A stretch of DNA of 64,000 bases from Negativicutes bacterium (GCA_031292035.1 JARLHX010000092.1:124001-188000), one strand, 5' to 3'; shown: positions 50,516-58,995, numbered from the stretch's first letter. The notes: generated by a model from the sequence alone, not told the origin. Numbers and translations: made by a program.

Positions 50516-51664
50516 CTAACGAGCTTTAATATTTTCTTTTTTCGGCGCTTTCTTGCGAGTGATCCGATCAACGGTTGCGGAAACTTTATTTCGCATGGGA
50601 TCCGTAACATGTCCATAAACATCTGATGTGAAATACTGAGTGGCATGTCCCAATTGCTCACTGATGGTTTTAAGATCGATTCCCTCCTGCAGCATCAGTG
50701 TGGCAAAGGTATGCCTAAGATCATGAAACCGGATAACCGGAAGTTCGGCTTCAGCCATTCCTTCTTGGAATTTATGGGTAAGATGATCCGGACTGCGTGA
50801 TCGGCCATCTTCCCAGCACCACACATACCCCAGGTCATTGAAGGTTTCGCCGTTCCGGAGTTTGTTTTCAGCATATCGAACCTTTTCGCGTTTTAGTAGA
50901 GCCAGTAGGTCGGAAGGAATTCGGACTTTTCGCTGGCTCTTTTTTGTCTTTACTGGGCCGAGAGATGGTTTTTTATCTCTGGTTTCAAGGGTGTTTTTTA
51001 TTGTCAGCATTTTCTTTTCGATGTCAACGTCTTCCCATCGAAGACCGCATACTTCGCCGCGGCGCATTCCGGTGCTGATGGCCATGAGAATAGGCAGGTA
51101 ATAAACCGTTAAGCGGAAGTGATCAAGCATTTTTAGTACCTGTTCGGCATCGAGGATCGGTGCTTCGAATTCAGCTTTCTTGGGAGGATCGACCGCTTCA
51201 CAGGGGTTGTGCTGGATCAACTGCCATTTTACTGCTTGGCGATAGGCCATGAAAAGAACCCTGTGATGGTACCGTACGGACGTCGGGGAAAGGCCTTGAG
51301 ATAGCTTTTTCTGATAGTATTTTTGTATGTCCATGGGCCGTAATTTCTTCAACTCTATAAGGCCGATCACCTTGCAAATTGAATTAACCGACCATACATA
51401 TGTATCATACGTTCCGGGCCTGACCTTTCCTTTGGCCACCTCCAGCCATTCATCAAGGTATTCTTTTACGGTTTGATCTGTGGGTTCGATATACTGGCCA
51501 GTGACGATCTGCTGCATCAGGCTGGGCATAAGATCTTCGGCTGCCTTCTTATTATTGGTACCAGTGTTGATCCATTTTTGTTTGCGTTTTTTTGTTTCGG
51601 GATCAATACCTACATCAACAACAAGAAAATATTTGCCGTGATTTTTTATCAGGCTTCCGCGCAT
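50516..51664 (-). CDS. Tyrosine site-specific integrase
   Basis: 382 residues. N-terminal arm-binding domain (KYFLVVDVGIDPETKKRKQK), a SAM-like core-binding domain (residues ~60-145), and a catalytic domain with Arg in STGMRRGEVCGLRW, HDLRHTFATLML (His-Leu-Arg), LGHAT and the nucleophile Tyr in SDVYGHV. It catalyses integration and excision at tRNA-Leu. It reads towards the attachment site, as in many phages, and the start is directly before the repressor's end. Confidence 0.93.
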   Translation of the reverse strand: MRGSLIKNHGKYFLVVDVGIDPETKKRKQKWINTGTNNKKAAEDLMPSLMQQIVTGQYIEPTDQTVKEYLDEWLEVAKGKVRPGTYDTYVWSVNSICKVIGLIELKKLRPMDIQKYYQKKLSQGLSPTSVRYHHRVLFMAYRQAVKWQLIQHNPCEAVDPPKKAEFEAPILDAEQVLKMLDHFRLTVYYLPILMAISTGMRRGEVCGLRWEDVDIEKKMLTIKNTLETRDKKPSLGPVKTKKSQRKVRIPSDLLALLKREKVRYAENKLRNGETFNDLGYVWCWEDGRSRSPDHLTHKFQEGMAEAELPVIRFHDLRHTFATLMLQEGIDLKTISEQLGHATQYFTSDVYGHVTDPMRNKVSATVDRITRKKAPKKENIKAR

Positions 51665-51675
51665 TTCATCACCGC

Positions 51676-52332
51676 CTAATTGATAGACATTTCGAATTTT
51701 ACTACTCGACCTAACACCTTGATGTCTCTATTGTCATAAACCTGAGGTTCATAATTAGAGTTTGCAGCATAGAGAATCACTTTATTATCAAGCCATTTTA
51801 TGCGTTTCACGGTTGCTTCTTCATTTCCTACTAAAACTACGGCTACTTGGCTGTTTTCTACCCAATCCTGTTTTCTGACCAAGACTCTGCCGCCCGGAAA
51901 GATATTTGCTCCAGTCATACTATCCCCCGTAACGTCTAAATAGAAATACTCGCCATTCTTAACATTTACACTGGCCACTGGCTCATACTTGATAATGTTC
52001 TCAGCTGCAAACAGCGGCTTTCCAGCCCGAACCGTACCAAGAACAGGCACCATTACCATCTCCTCTACATCGTTAATTCTGGGATCGCTTGCGGCATCTC
52101 TTCCCATCAAATAATCTACCGTAATTTTGCGTCCTAGTTCACGAGTAAAAAAATCGGATAGTGTCTCAGCGACTTTTTTAGAGAGTGGTCGCGCGTTTTT
52201 CCCAGTGTATTTCGACAGCGTAAAATAATTTATGTTGGCGACCTTGGATAACTCAGTGCGCCATATTTTTTCTTCGATACCAAGTTCTCCTGAAAGCTTC
52301 TCGATAATTTCGCCGCTATTCACTTCACTCAT
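51676..52332 (-). CDS. LexA/CI-type phage repressor (S24 peptidase)
   Basis: 218 residues. N-terminal DNA-binding helix-turn-helix (LSKVANINYFTLSKYTGKNA) and C-terminal S24 domain: cleavage pair Ala-Gly in TVRAGKPLF, Ser in GDSMTGANIFPGG and Lys in EEATVKRIKW. The set permits RecA-stimulated self-cleavage. It is divergent from the excisionase gene and lies beside the CTTTTGTCCAATT operators. GGGGGTGAAAC precedes the ATG. Confidence 0.9.
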   Translation of the reverse strand: MSEVNSGEIIEKLSGELGIEEKIWRTELSKVANINYFTLSKYTGKNARPLSKKVAETLSDFFTRELGRKITVDYLMGRDAASDPRINDVEEMVMVPVLGTVRAGKPLFAAENIIKYEPVASVNVKNGEYFYLDVTGDSMTGANIFPGGRVLVRKQDWVENSQVAVVLVGNEEATVKRIKWLDNKVILYAANSNYEPQVYDNRDIKVLGRVVKFEMSIN

Positions 52333-52352
52333 GCTAGTAGTTTCACCCCCTT

Positions 52353-52381
52353 ATTATATTTTGTCACGCTATCATCATAAA
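52353..52381 (-). promoter_or_regulatory. Repressor-maintenance-type promoter
   Basis: On the minus strand TTTATG (52381-52376), 17 bases and a perfect TATAAT (52358-52353). The first operator copy touches its upstream side. Confidence 0.55.
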
Positions 52382-52384
52382 CCA

Positions 52385-52574
52385 CTTTTGTCCAATTTGC
52401 AATAACTTTTGTCCAATTGATTATTAATTATTCCGTTATTAGCGAATATTGTCCAAAGTAGAAAATAATTGTTGCAATATTGTGGACGTAGTTGTACAAT
52501 AAGGGTAAGAAACGGACAAAAACCGCTATATATATAGGGTTGCTAATTTTTTTTACTCAAAAATTGGACAAAAG
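52385..52574. promoter_or_regulatory. Phage repressor operator array
   Basis: The 13-mer CTTTTGTCCAATT occurs exactly at 52385-52397 and 52406-52418 (21 bases apart, two helical turns) and inverted as AATTGGACAAAAG at 52562-52574. Weaker copies lie at 52449-52456 (TTGTCCAA), 52482-52486 (GTGGAC) and 52513-52521 (CGGACAAAA). Together they flank and overlap both divergent promoters. Confidence 0.8.
52472..52500 (+). promoter_or_regulatory. Rightward early promoter
   Basis: TTGCAA (52472-52477), 17 bases and TACAAT (52495-52500). A weak operator-like GTGGAC lies in the spacer. It drives the excisionase and downstream early genes. Confidence 0.65.
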
Positions 52575-52596
52575 AGAAAATAGGAGGTAAAGGATT

Positions 52597-52797
52597 ATGA
52601 GTGGACAGTCAAAAGAACCGGTAAAAGTAGTTTACATGACCGGAAGACAACTAGCGGAGTATTTACAAGTCGGCAAATCAAAGGTTTATGAGATGGCTAA
52701 ACGTCAGGAAATCCCTTACGTGATGATTGGAAGCGTAATGAGATTTCGAAGCGATGAAATTGATGCCCATTTCAGCCATAACCCGAACGTTGTCTAG
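52597..52797 (+). CDS. Excisionase-family / MerR-like DNA-binding protein
   Basis: 66 residues. VYMTGRQLAEYLQVGKSKVYEMAKRQEIPYVMIGSVMRFRSDEI is a winged helix-turn-helix typical of the excisionase (helix_turn_helix_17) family. First gene of the rightward early unit; AGGAGGT lies before its ATG. It may act as Xis or as an early transcription factor. Confidence 0.85.
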   Translation: MSGQSKEPVKVVYMTGRQLAEYLQVGKSKVYEMAKRQEIPYVMIGSVMRFRSDEIDAHFSHNPNVV

Positions 52798-52842
52798 GGA
52801 AGAATTTCCGACAAAAAATGACGAAAGGAGGTGACAACTATT

Positions 52843-53010
52843 ATGACGGTTTTAAAATTAGCCCTGCAACGGGCGCACAGATGGGAGGTAGTTTGGTTTT
52901 ACTGGCTACGGGATAACATCAAGGCGCTCGTTGTCAGGGCTGCATTAGTTTTCGGCTGCAGCCTGCTGCTGGCCAACGTCCTGGAGCTTGCCCGCAGCGG
53001 CCGCCTGTGA
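52843..53010 (+). CDS. Phage membrane microprotein (55 aa)
   Basis: From ATG 52843 after AAAGGAGGTGACAAC. The sequence begins MTVLKLALQRAHRWEVVWFY; one hydrophobic segment (residues ~30-45) suggests a membrane location. Unknown function; tightly placed between early genes. Confidence 0.6.
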   Translation: MTVLKLALQRAHRWEVVWFYWLRDNIKALVVRAALVFGCSLLLANVLELARSGRL

Positions 53011-53026
53011 AAGGAGAGTGCCAATA

Positions 53027-53128
53027 ATGTGGTGTACCCGGTGCCCTAGTCGAGCCTACTGTATTCCTGATGATTGTCCGTACTTAGACCCACAAAAAAA
53101 AGACGCCCCTGAGGCGCCTAATCAATGA
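53027..53128 (+). CDS. Possible Cys-rich phage microprotein (33 aa)
   Basis: From ATG 53027 after AAAGGAGAG. The product starts MWCTRCPSRAYCIPDDCPYL with four cysteines, ending in a Lys/Pro-rich tail. The end of the gene coincides with a hairpin that would be a terminator on the minus strand (53095-53120), so coding status is uncertain. Confidence 0.45.
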   Translation: MWCTRCPSRAYCIPDDCPYLDPQKKDAPEAPNQ

Positions 53129-53326
53129 ATATTACTGATAGTTTAGCATGAAAAACTGGAAGAGTCAAAAGGGGGAAATATTGTGTTCGTAAATACGAAG
53201 TGGCTCAAGGAACAACGTGCCTGCGTTGATGGCACTACATGGTTTAAACAGAATTTTTCCGGTGACGCCGATTCGATGGAGGTTCGCGAGAAGCTTATTT
53301 CTGAAAATCGCAGAGATTGGGCCGAA

Positions 53327-53380
53327 TGGCTGACATCTCACGCATGGCGGGAAGTCCCCGCACTGCGTGAGATGTCAGCC
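53327..53380. repeat. 54-bp near-perfect palindrome
   Basis: GGCTGACATCTCACGCA (53327-53343) is the exact reverse complement of 53364-53380; the centre has a second GCGGG/CCCGC stem around AAGT. It lies inside a coding frame that is intact on either side of it. Confidence 0.8.
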
Positions 53381-53541
53381 ATGAAAAGGTTATTGCGCAA
53401 ATCGAGCGCGTCAGTCAGATTAAATGGCTGAAGCCTGAAAAAGAAAACCGCGTTAAGGTCGCGGCGCTGATCCAGGAGCACTGCCGGCAGCTGTCGAAGT
53501 TCGGCTGCCCTCAGGACGTACCGGTTAAATTTACAAATGAC

Positions 53542-53637
53542 GTGGACGCTGCTAGGGACGCTGCTAGGGACGCTGCTAGGGACGCTGCTTGGGACGCTGC
53601 TAGGGACGCTGCTTGGGACGCTGCTTGGGACGCTGCT
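53542..53637 (+). repeat. Eight 12-bp tandem repeats coding Asp-Ala-Ala units
   Basis: The unit (A/T)GGGACGCTGCT is repeated eight times without interruption, coding (R/W)DAA. It lies in the second half of the split phage gene and gives an amphipathic Ala-rich helix; copy number could change by slippage. Confidence 0.85.
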
Positions 53638-53783
53638 TTTATCATTATCGAGGACAAACTGGACTTCGGCAACCCGTGGGCCCCTCTGGTTGAAGTTTGC
53701 GAACTGGGATACCTGCCGATCTGCATGACCAAAGACGGCGTATTCCTTGTTTACGAACCCAAAGTCGGTGAGGTGACCGAATA

Positions 53784-53996
53784 ATGATCCTAGTAACCTG
53801 TAAACACCCTGATGATGACGGACCAGTTTTTTCGACGGTGGCCATCATCGGCGGTGAAGGCAAGAACATGTTGAAGCTGTGCGCACGGGCAAAACGGGAT
53901 GTAGCTTTTGCCAGCGATGTCCCGGCTGCATCCGTTCAGATCGTAAGTATCCATCATATCGGAAAGGAAGTGACTACTAATGGCCCCACGCAATAA
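53784..53996 (+). CDS. Small phage protein, unknown
   Basis: 70 residues. Its ATG overlaps the previous TAA. MILVTCKHPDDDGPVFSTVA and a basic end give no family match. It overlaps the next start by 17 bases, so it is translationally linked. Confidence 0.55.
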   Translation: MILVTCKHPDDDGPVFSTVAIIGGEGKNMLKLCARAKRDVAFASDVPAASVQIVSIHHIGKEVTTNGPTQ

Positions 53997-55146
53997 ACCG
54001 CAGGTAATGCCTGATGTCGATCCTGGCCAGCAGCCGGCCATGGAGCTGGTGGTGTTGGAAAACTCGTTATCATTCAGGTGGAATTTCATTGAGGTCAAGG
54101 CGGCCCTGGCCGAAGCGATCAAAAAGTACCACGGGCTGGTCGTGACTGACGATAACCTGCCTGATATGGAAAAAACCCAGAAGGAGATCGCTGGCCTCCG
54201 GATAAAGCTCGATAAGTTTTGCAAGGAAACAAAAAATTTATTGAACGAGCCCGGTACCAAATTCGACGGCGAGGTCAAAGAACTCCTGGAAGTCATCGGG
54301 GAGGCCGAGAAGCCGATCGTCGAACAGCTTCAAAAATACGAGGATGCCCGGGTAGCGCAGCGCGCTGATCAGCTGGCAGCGTTCGCCCAGGTTACAGCCG
54401 GCGCTCTGGGTATCCGGGAAGAGTATTTCAAATACGAGGTACCGGCCAGGCTGACCAATCGCAGTGTTTCGCCCGTACAAGCCCAGAAGGAGATCAAAGA
54501 CGCGCTGAACGGAATCCTGGCCAAACAGGGCGAGGATGACGCTGCCAAAGAGGAGACGCAGCGCCAGCAGGAGATCCGCAAAGAGCTTGCCCGGCAGCGT
54601 GACGGCCTGGTCGATGTTTTATGCCAGACTCATTCAATGGCCATGAACCTGAAAACGCCTGTGGTGCTGGCTGATATCCAGGCAATCCTGACGGATACGG
54701 TGGAGCTCGCTGCGATTCCTGACATCGTGAAAAGTGAATGCAAGAAGCGTTTGGACGTGGAGCTGGCCGTCGTAGCCGATAATGTTGTGCAGCGGTTGCA
54801 GCCTGAAGCAGTACCGGATCGGGCGACGTCATACACGCATCCTGAAAATTGCGGATGCCATAATTGCCTTCCTGGTAGCACCACGGTAACGTTACCGCCG
54901 GCTGTGACTTCGGTACCGCAGACTGGTGGGAATCACATGCCACCACCACCGGTGGCGCCGCCCTGGGCAGGGCCGCCGGCCGCCGTCGCACCACCGCCGC
55001 CTCCCCCACCGCAGACTGAATTGTTTGAAGTTGTTCTGAGATTTCCGGCAATATCGGCAGTTAATTGTGGCGCCCTCAAAATGTGGCTGGATGAAGGCGG
55101 CATTCTGGTCGAAGTAATCAGCCAGGTACCAGTGAAGGGAGCGTAA
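53980..55146 (+). CDS. DUF1351 phage recombination-associated protein
   Basis: 388 residues. The DUF1351 core is from residue ~25 to 290: coiled helices with LRIKLDKFCKETKNLLNEPG and PIVEQLQKYEDARVAQR, usual for proteins found beside phage ssDNA-annealing genes. Two short cysteine motifs (CGCHNC) and a Pro-rich linker precede the C-terminal 50 residues. Together with the next ATPase and SSB it forms a recombination module. GGAAAGGAAG precedes the ATG. Confidence 0.8.
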   Translation: MAPRNKPQVMPDVDPGQQPAMELVVLENSLSFRWNFIEVKAALAEAIKKYHGLVVTDDNLPDMEKTQKEIAGLRIKLDKFCKETKNLLNEPGTKFDGEVKELLEVIGEAEKPIVEQLQKYEDARVAQRADQLAAFAQVTAGALGIREEYFKYEVPARLTNRSVSPVQAQKEIKDALNGILAKQGEDDAAKEETQRQQEIRKELARQRDGLVDVLCQTHSMAMNLKTPVVLADIQAILTDTVELAAIPDIVKSECKKRLDVELAVVADNVVQRLQPEAVPDRATSYTHPENCGCHNCLPGSTTVTLPPAVTSVPQTGGNHMPPPPVAPPWAGPPAAVAPPPPPPPQTELFEVVLRFPAISAVNCGALKMWLDEGGILVEVISQVPVKGA

Positions 55147-55149
55147 GTG

Positions 55150-55410
55150 ATGAACCAGGAGAAAACGGGTTCATTCTCACTGTTACCACCAAAGCCTGAT
55201 GTATGCCAGGAGTGCGCAACTGATCATCCACCCGAATATCCTCACAACGCGCAAAGCCTTTACTATCAGACGAAATTCTATATGCAACATAATCGTGCAG
55301 CAACGTGGGCTGATGCGATGGAGCACTGTTCGAAAGAAATGAAAATGGTTTGGACTGAAGAACTGAAAAAACTCGGATTTGAGGTGACACCCTATGGCCA
55401 CAATGCGTAA
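55150..55410 (+). CDS. Small phage protein, unknown
   Basis: 86 residues from ATG 55150 (alternative GTG 55147), with AAGGGAG before it. A CxxC pair (VCQEC) and a helical C-terminus are visible. It overlaps the downstream ATPase start by 17 bases. Function unknown. Confidence 0.6.
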   Translation: MNQEKTGSFSLLPPKPDVCQECATDHPPEYPHNAQSLYYQTKFYMQHNRAATWADAMEHCSKEMKMVWTEELKKLGFEVTPYGHNA

Positions 55411-56449
55411 AGCAACGCGGACAAAAGCGAAACTTAGGCTAGGGATTTCGGGCCCAGCTGGAGGCGGGAAAACGTTTGGATCCTTACTGGTCGCCTTCGG
55501 CATCACCGGTGACTGGAATAAAATCTGTGTTATCGACACGGAGAACCACAGCGGCGAGCTGTATGCCAACTACACGCTGAACGGAATTGAAATCGGTGAA
55601 TTCAATTACATCGAGATATCGTCACCGTTCACGCCAGAAAAATACATAGCTGCCATCCATGAAGCCGAAGCAGCTGGTATCGAAGTCGCGATCATTGACA
55701 GTCTGACCCATGCCTGGAGCGGCGAGGGCGGCCTGCTAGACAAGAAGGGCCAGATCGAAAAGAGCGGTAAGGCTGGAGTCAACAGCTGGACGGCCTGGCG
55801 CGATATTACCCCGATGCATAACAGGCTTGTGGAGTCGATCCTGCAAAGCAAAATCCATATCATCGCAACACTTCGGGCCAAAATGGAGACCATCCAGGAA
55901 AAAGACGATTCAGGCAAGACCGTAGTCCGCAAATTGGGTCTAAATCCGATCCAGCGCGATGGCATGGAGTATGAGTTCACCACTTTCATCGATATCGACC
56001 AGAATCATCAGGCGACCACCAGTAAGGATCGGACGTCCTTGCTGGACGGCAAGGTTTTTTGTCTCGGTGTTGAGACGGGCAGGCTGCTGCTGTCCTGGCT
56101 TGAAACGGGAGTCGACATCCCAGCGAACTATTATCAGCAGCCGCAGCCGGCGCAACCGTTTCAGCCTTCATTTAATCCGTTGGTGCCGCAGCCTCAATTC
56201 GTTCAACCGGCAATGCCATTCGAGCAACCTGCTGCACCGATAGTACCCGCAGCTCCCGTCTACGGATTCCCGGCCCATGAGCAGGATATCGTTTCAGTCT
56301 GGAATAACGCAGGCTGGCCGGAGGGTGGAATCATTGGCTGGGTACAGGAAAGATACAAGAGGGCGCCGGCGGAACTGACCGCTGCTGAATGTTACGAGAT
56401 TTACATTCTATTCACGTCTTACGTACAAGAAAAAATGGGAGGGCAATAA
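55394..56449 (+). CDS. Sak4-like RecA-fold ATPase
   Basis: 351 residues. RecA-like ATPase with Walker A GPAGGGKT (residues 20-27), Walker B VAIIDSLTHAW, and VDIPA-type linker followed by a Pro/Gln-rich stretch. It fits the Sak4 family of phage single-strand annealing ATPases that work with SSB, encoded next. Probable role: recombination or replication-fork repair of phage DNA. Confidence 0.8.
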   Translation: MATMRKATRTKAKLRLGISGPAGGGKTFGSLLVAFGITGDWNKICVIDTENHSGELYANYTLNGIEIGEFNYIEISSPFTPEKYIAAIHEAEAAGIEVAIIDSLTHAWSGEGGLLDKKGQIEKSGKAGVNSWTAWRDITPMHNRLVESILQSKIHIIATLRAKMETIQEKDDSGKTVVRKLGLNPIQRDGMEYEFTTFIDIDQNHQATTSKDRTSLLDGKVFCLGVETGRLLLSWLETGVDIPANYYQQPQPAQPFQPSFNPLVPQPQFVQPAMPFEQPAAPIVPAAPVYGFPAHEQDIVSVWNNAGWPEGGIIGWVQERYKRAPAELTAAECYEIYILFTSYVQEKMGGQ

Positions 56450-56452
56450 ATT

Positions 56453-56986
56453 ATGAGCGTTGTTAACATCATGGCCGGGAGACTAACCGACGATCCGGAA
56501 AGCAAGGTCACCCAAAACGGTACTCATATGGCAAACTTCTCGATGGCTGATAATCACGGTAAAGACGACCAAGGGCAAGACAAAGTCACGTTTTATCGCT
56601 GCACGGCATTCGGGAAGCAAGCCGAAATGATTCTGGCGTCTTGTAAGAAAGGCCATAGGCTGAACGTGGTTGGACGGCTGGAATCTCGCCAGTATACCAA
56701 TAATGCCGGCGTGGCAGCTACCTCGCTTGATGTCACGGTTTCGGAATTTGGTTTCATTGAACCCCGCGCAGAACAACCCGCAGGACCATCTCCCGCGCAA
56801 CAACCCGGACCTGGTCCTGCCCCTCAGCCTCAGCCTCAGCTCCAGTATGATCAAGTGGGGAACGGTTATCAGCTGATCAATAATCAGTGGGTCATGGTTA
56901 AGCCAGCTGCCCCACCTGCGCCACCTCAGGGTACGCTCCCGTTTGCGCCTCCCGGCGGGGCACCTCCGCAGCGTCCCTGGGGATAA
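56453..56986 (+). CDS. ssb: Single-stranded DNA-binding protein
   Basis: 177 residues. OB-fold at 1-105 (VNIMAGRLTDDPESKVTQNG, TFYRCTAFGKQAEMI, GRLESRQYTNNAG) and a Pro/Gln-rich tail. The tail ends PPQRPWG and lacks the acidic DDDIPF-type tip. It coats phage ssDNA and should partner the upstream ATPase. Start ATG 56453 is three bases past the previous stop, with GGAGGGC nearby. Confidence 0.92.
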   Translation: MSVVNIMAGRLTDDPESKVTQNGTHMANFSMADNHGKDDQGQDKVTFYRCTAFGKQAEMILASCKKGHRLNVVGRLESRQYTNNAGVAATSLDVTVSEFGFIEPRAEQPAGPSPAQQPGPGPAPQPQPQLQYDQVGNGYQLINNQWVMVKPAAPPAPPQGTLPFAPPGGAPPQRPWG

Positions 56987-57001
56987 CCTGTAATTGCATA
57001 T

Positions 57002-57037
57002 AGCCCGACTGGTTTTTACTTGTCGGGCTTTCTTTTA
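57002..57037 (+). terminator. Terminator or attenuator after ssb
   Basis: AGCCCGAC (57002-57009) pairs with GTCGGGCT (57022-57029), followed by TTCTTTT. It lies inside the early region, so it may need antitermination. Confidence 0.7.
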
Positions 57038-57058
57038 CCCTAAATCGGAGGAAATGCC

Positions 57059-58441
57059 ATGTTTCAACTACGGCCATACCAAGAAATGATAGTCGAGGGT
57101 AACCTTCTGGAGTTTGATAAAGGCCTTCGAAGGATACTTGACCAGGCCCCGTGTGGCGCTGGCAAAACAGTCTTATGGGCGTATATGGCCAGCCAGGCAC
57201 GTCTTCGCGGTAACAGGACGCTGTTCGTAGTCCATCGGCAGGAATTGATCGACCAGTCCGCCGCTACTCTCAGGGAAGCTGGAGTGCCGTTTGGCGTCAT
57301 CGCTGCTGGATACCCGGCCAATTATAACGAGCTGATTCAGATTGGCAGTATTCAGACGCTGACCCGCCGACTGGACAAAATGCCAGCACCCATCATTATT
57401 TTCCCTGACGAATGCCATCACGCAGCGGCGGCCACCTGGCGCAAGCTGCTGGCAGCCTACCCAGACGCCTTTGTCATCGGGTTTACGGCGACACCGGCCA
57501 GGATGGGCGGTCAGGGCCTGGGCGACATCTTTCAGTCACTGATACTGGGGCCCACGGTCAAGGAGCTGATCAGCTGGGGCAATCTGGCACCATTCAAGTA
57601 CTTCGCGCCACCGGTGGCCGCCGATTTCTCGGGATTGCGCGTCAAGATGGGCGATTACGTTCAGTCCGATGTTACCCTGGCAATGGACAAGTCAGAGATC
57701 ATCGGGGATCTCATCGAGCACTACAAAAAACTTGCACCAGGGGCCCGGGCGGTATGCTACTGCGCCAGCGTGGCTCACAGCCAGCACACTGCCGAGATGT
57801 TCCGCCAGGCTGGGATTAACGCTCTCCACATCGATGGCGAGACACACGACCTGGTACGGAAGGCCGCGATCAACGATTTTAAGACCGGCGCCATCAAGAT
57901 ACTCTGCAATGTCGATTTGATCAGCGAGGGCTTTGATGTTCCCGCCATGGAGGCGGTCATCCTGGCCAGGCCCACTCAGTCACTGACGCTGCATATTCAG
58001 CAAAGCATGCGGCCTATGCGGCCGGATTCGGATAACCCGGGCAAGGTAGCTGTGATTATTGACCACGTTGGGAACGTGTACCGTCATGGCCTGCCGGATG
58101 AAGATCGGGAATGGTCATTGGAAGGCGTCAAGAAGAAAAGCACCGGCCCGAAACAGGAATTCCCGCTGCGCCAGTGCGATAAATGTTACGCTGCTCACAG
58201 GCCGGCTCCGGTCTGTCCGATCTGCGGGTATGTCTACCCGGTCGAGGATCGAGCCGAGCCAGAGCAAAAAGCCGGTCAGCTGTCCGAGGTGCTGGATGTC
58301 GAACGCCGGCAAAAGAAGATCGAGGTCGGCAAGGCAAAGGATGTCGTTACGCTCGAGCAGATTGCAATGCAAAGGGGTTATTCCCCGCACTGGTGTCGTC
58401 GAATGTGCGAAGTAAAAGGAATTAAGTTTGGGTTCAATTAA
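57059..58441 (+). CDS. DEAD/DEAH (SF2) helicase with zinc ribbon
   Basis: 460 residues. Walker A PCGAGKT (31-37), DECHH (motif II, about 117), FTATPAR (motif III), a C-terminal helicase domain (LISEGFDVPAMEAVILARPT, LHIQQSMRPMRPD) and a late C-x2-C...C-x2-C ribbon (CDKCYAAHRPAPVCPICG). It should unwind phage nucleic acid during replication. GGAGGAAAT precedes the ATG. Confidence 0.92.
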   Translation: MFQLRPYQEMIVEGNLLEFDKGLRRILDQAPCGAGKTVLWAYMASQARLRGNRTLFVVHRQELIDQSAATLREAGVPFGVIAAGYPANYNELIQIGSIQTLTRRLDKMPAPIIIFPDECHHAAAATWRKLLAAYPDAFVIGFTATPARMGGQGLGDIFQSLILGPTVKELISWGNLAPFKYFAPPVAADFSGLRVKMGDYVQSDVTLAMDKSEIIGDLIEHYKKLAPGARAVCYCASVAHSQHTAEMFRQAGINALHIDGETHDLVRKAAINDFKTGAIKILCNVDLISEGFDVPAMEAVILARPTQSLTLHIQQSMRPMRPDSDNPGKVAVIIDHVGNVYRHGLPDEDREWSLEGVKKKSTGPKQEFPLRQCDKCYAAHRPAPVCPICGYVYPVEDRAEPEQKAGQLSEVLDVERRQKKIEVGKAKDVVTLEQIAMQRGYSPHWCRRMCEVKGIKFGFN

Positions 58442-58455
58442 GCGAGGTGATTTTG

Positions 58456-58995
58456 ATGGAGGTTTGGAGAGAAATATCCGGCGTTGATAGATGCGAGATA
58501 AGTAATTTGGGGAAAGTTCGTAGCCAAAGAAATGCGATTCCTCGTATTTTAAAGACTAAAATTCTCCCAAACGGCTATGAACGCGTCAATATCAGCAATG
58601 GAAAAACCAGATATTACGAATACATCCACCGATTAGTGGCAAAGGCTTTTATTCCTTGTAGTGATTATAAGCTTTGGGTTAACCACGTCGATGGAAACAA
58701 GCTTAATAATCATGTTGATAATCTGGAATGGGTCACACCTAGTGAAAATGACAAGCATGCGTTTAGGCAGGGCCTCAACAAAATCCATAAGCATCAAAAG
58801 GATGCCTTTATTGCCCGTACCAGAGCGATTCTAGCAAAGAAAATTTTGCAAATTGCGCTAGATGGTACAATTGTCCGCGTGTGGCACAATGCCTGCGATG
58901 CACAAAAAGAACTGGGATTTGACCGTGCAAATATCGCCACGGCAGCGAGAAAAGGGCTTGTCCGATATGGATTTAGATGGAGGTATGCAAATTGA
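58456..58995 (+). CDS. Free-standing HNH homing-type endonuclease (NUMOD4)
   Basis: 179 residues from ATG 58456 (GCGAGGTG before). NUMOD4 (VWREISGVDRCEISNLGKVR), an HNH nuclease core (WVNHVDGNKLNNHVDNLEWV) and a NUMOD1-like C-terminus (LDGTIVRVWHNACDAQKELG). This layout is usual for homing endonucleases. It is AT-richer than its neighbours and inserted between helicase and VRR-NUC genes, consistent with transfer. Confidence 0.85.
   Translation: MEVWREISGVDRCEISNLGKVRSQRNAIPRILKTKILPNGYERVNISNGKTRYYEYIHRLVAKAFIPCSDYKLWVNHVDGNKLNNHVDNLEWVTPSENDKHAFRQGLNKIHKHQKDAFIARTRAILAKKILQIALDGTIVRVWHNACDAQKELGFDRANIATAARKGLVRYGFRWRYAN

Larger units (their letters stand above)
53183..53784 (+). pseudogene. 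Phage protein split by palindrome insertion (frameshifted)
   Basis: The first part (GTG 53183, good AAGGGGG site) encodes FVNTKWLKEQRACVDGTTWF and ends at about residue 54 in EWLTSHAW. Then comes a 54-bp palindrome (53327-53380). The natural continuation, HEKVIAQIERVSQIKWLKPE, appears in the next frame after 53377 and runs through an eightfold DAA-type repeat to TAA 53784. Reading without the insert joins both parts cleanly. The coding track shows two fragments, 53183-53431 and 53542-53784. Function unknown; the whole gene resembles small phage proteins with helical Ala-rich repeats. Confidence 0.65.

Noticed and set aside
53542..53637. 12-bp repeats as a CRISPR array
   Set aside because: There are no spacers; it is a coding tandem repeat in an open frame.
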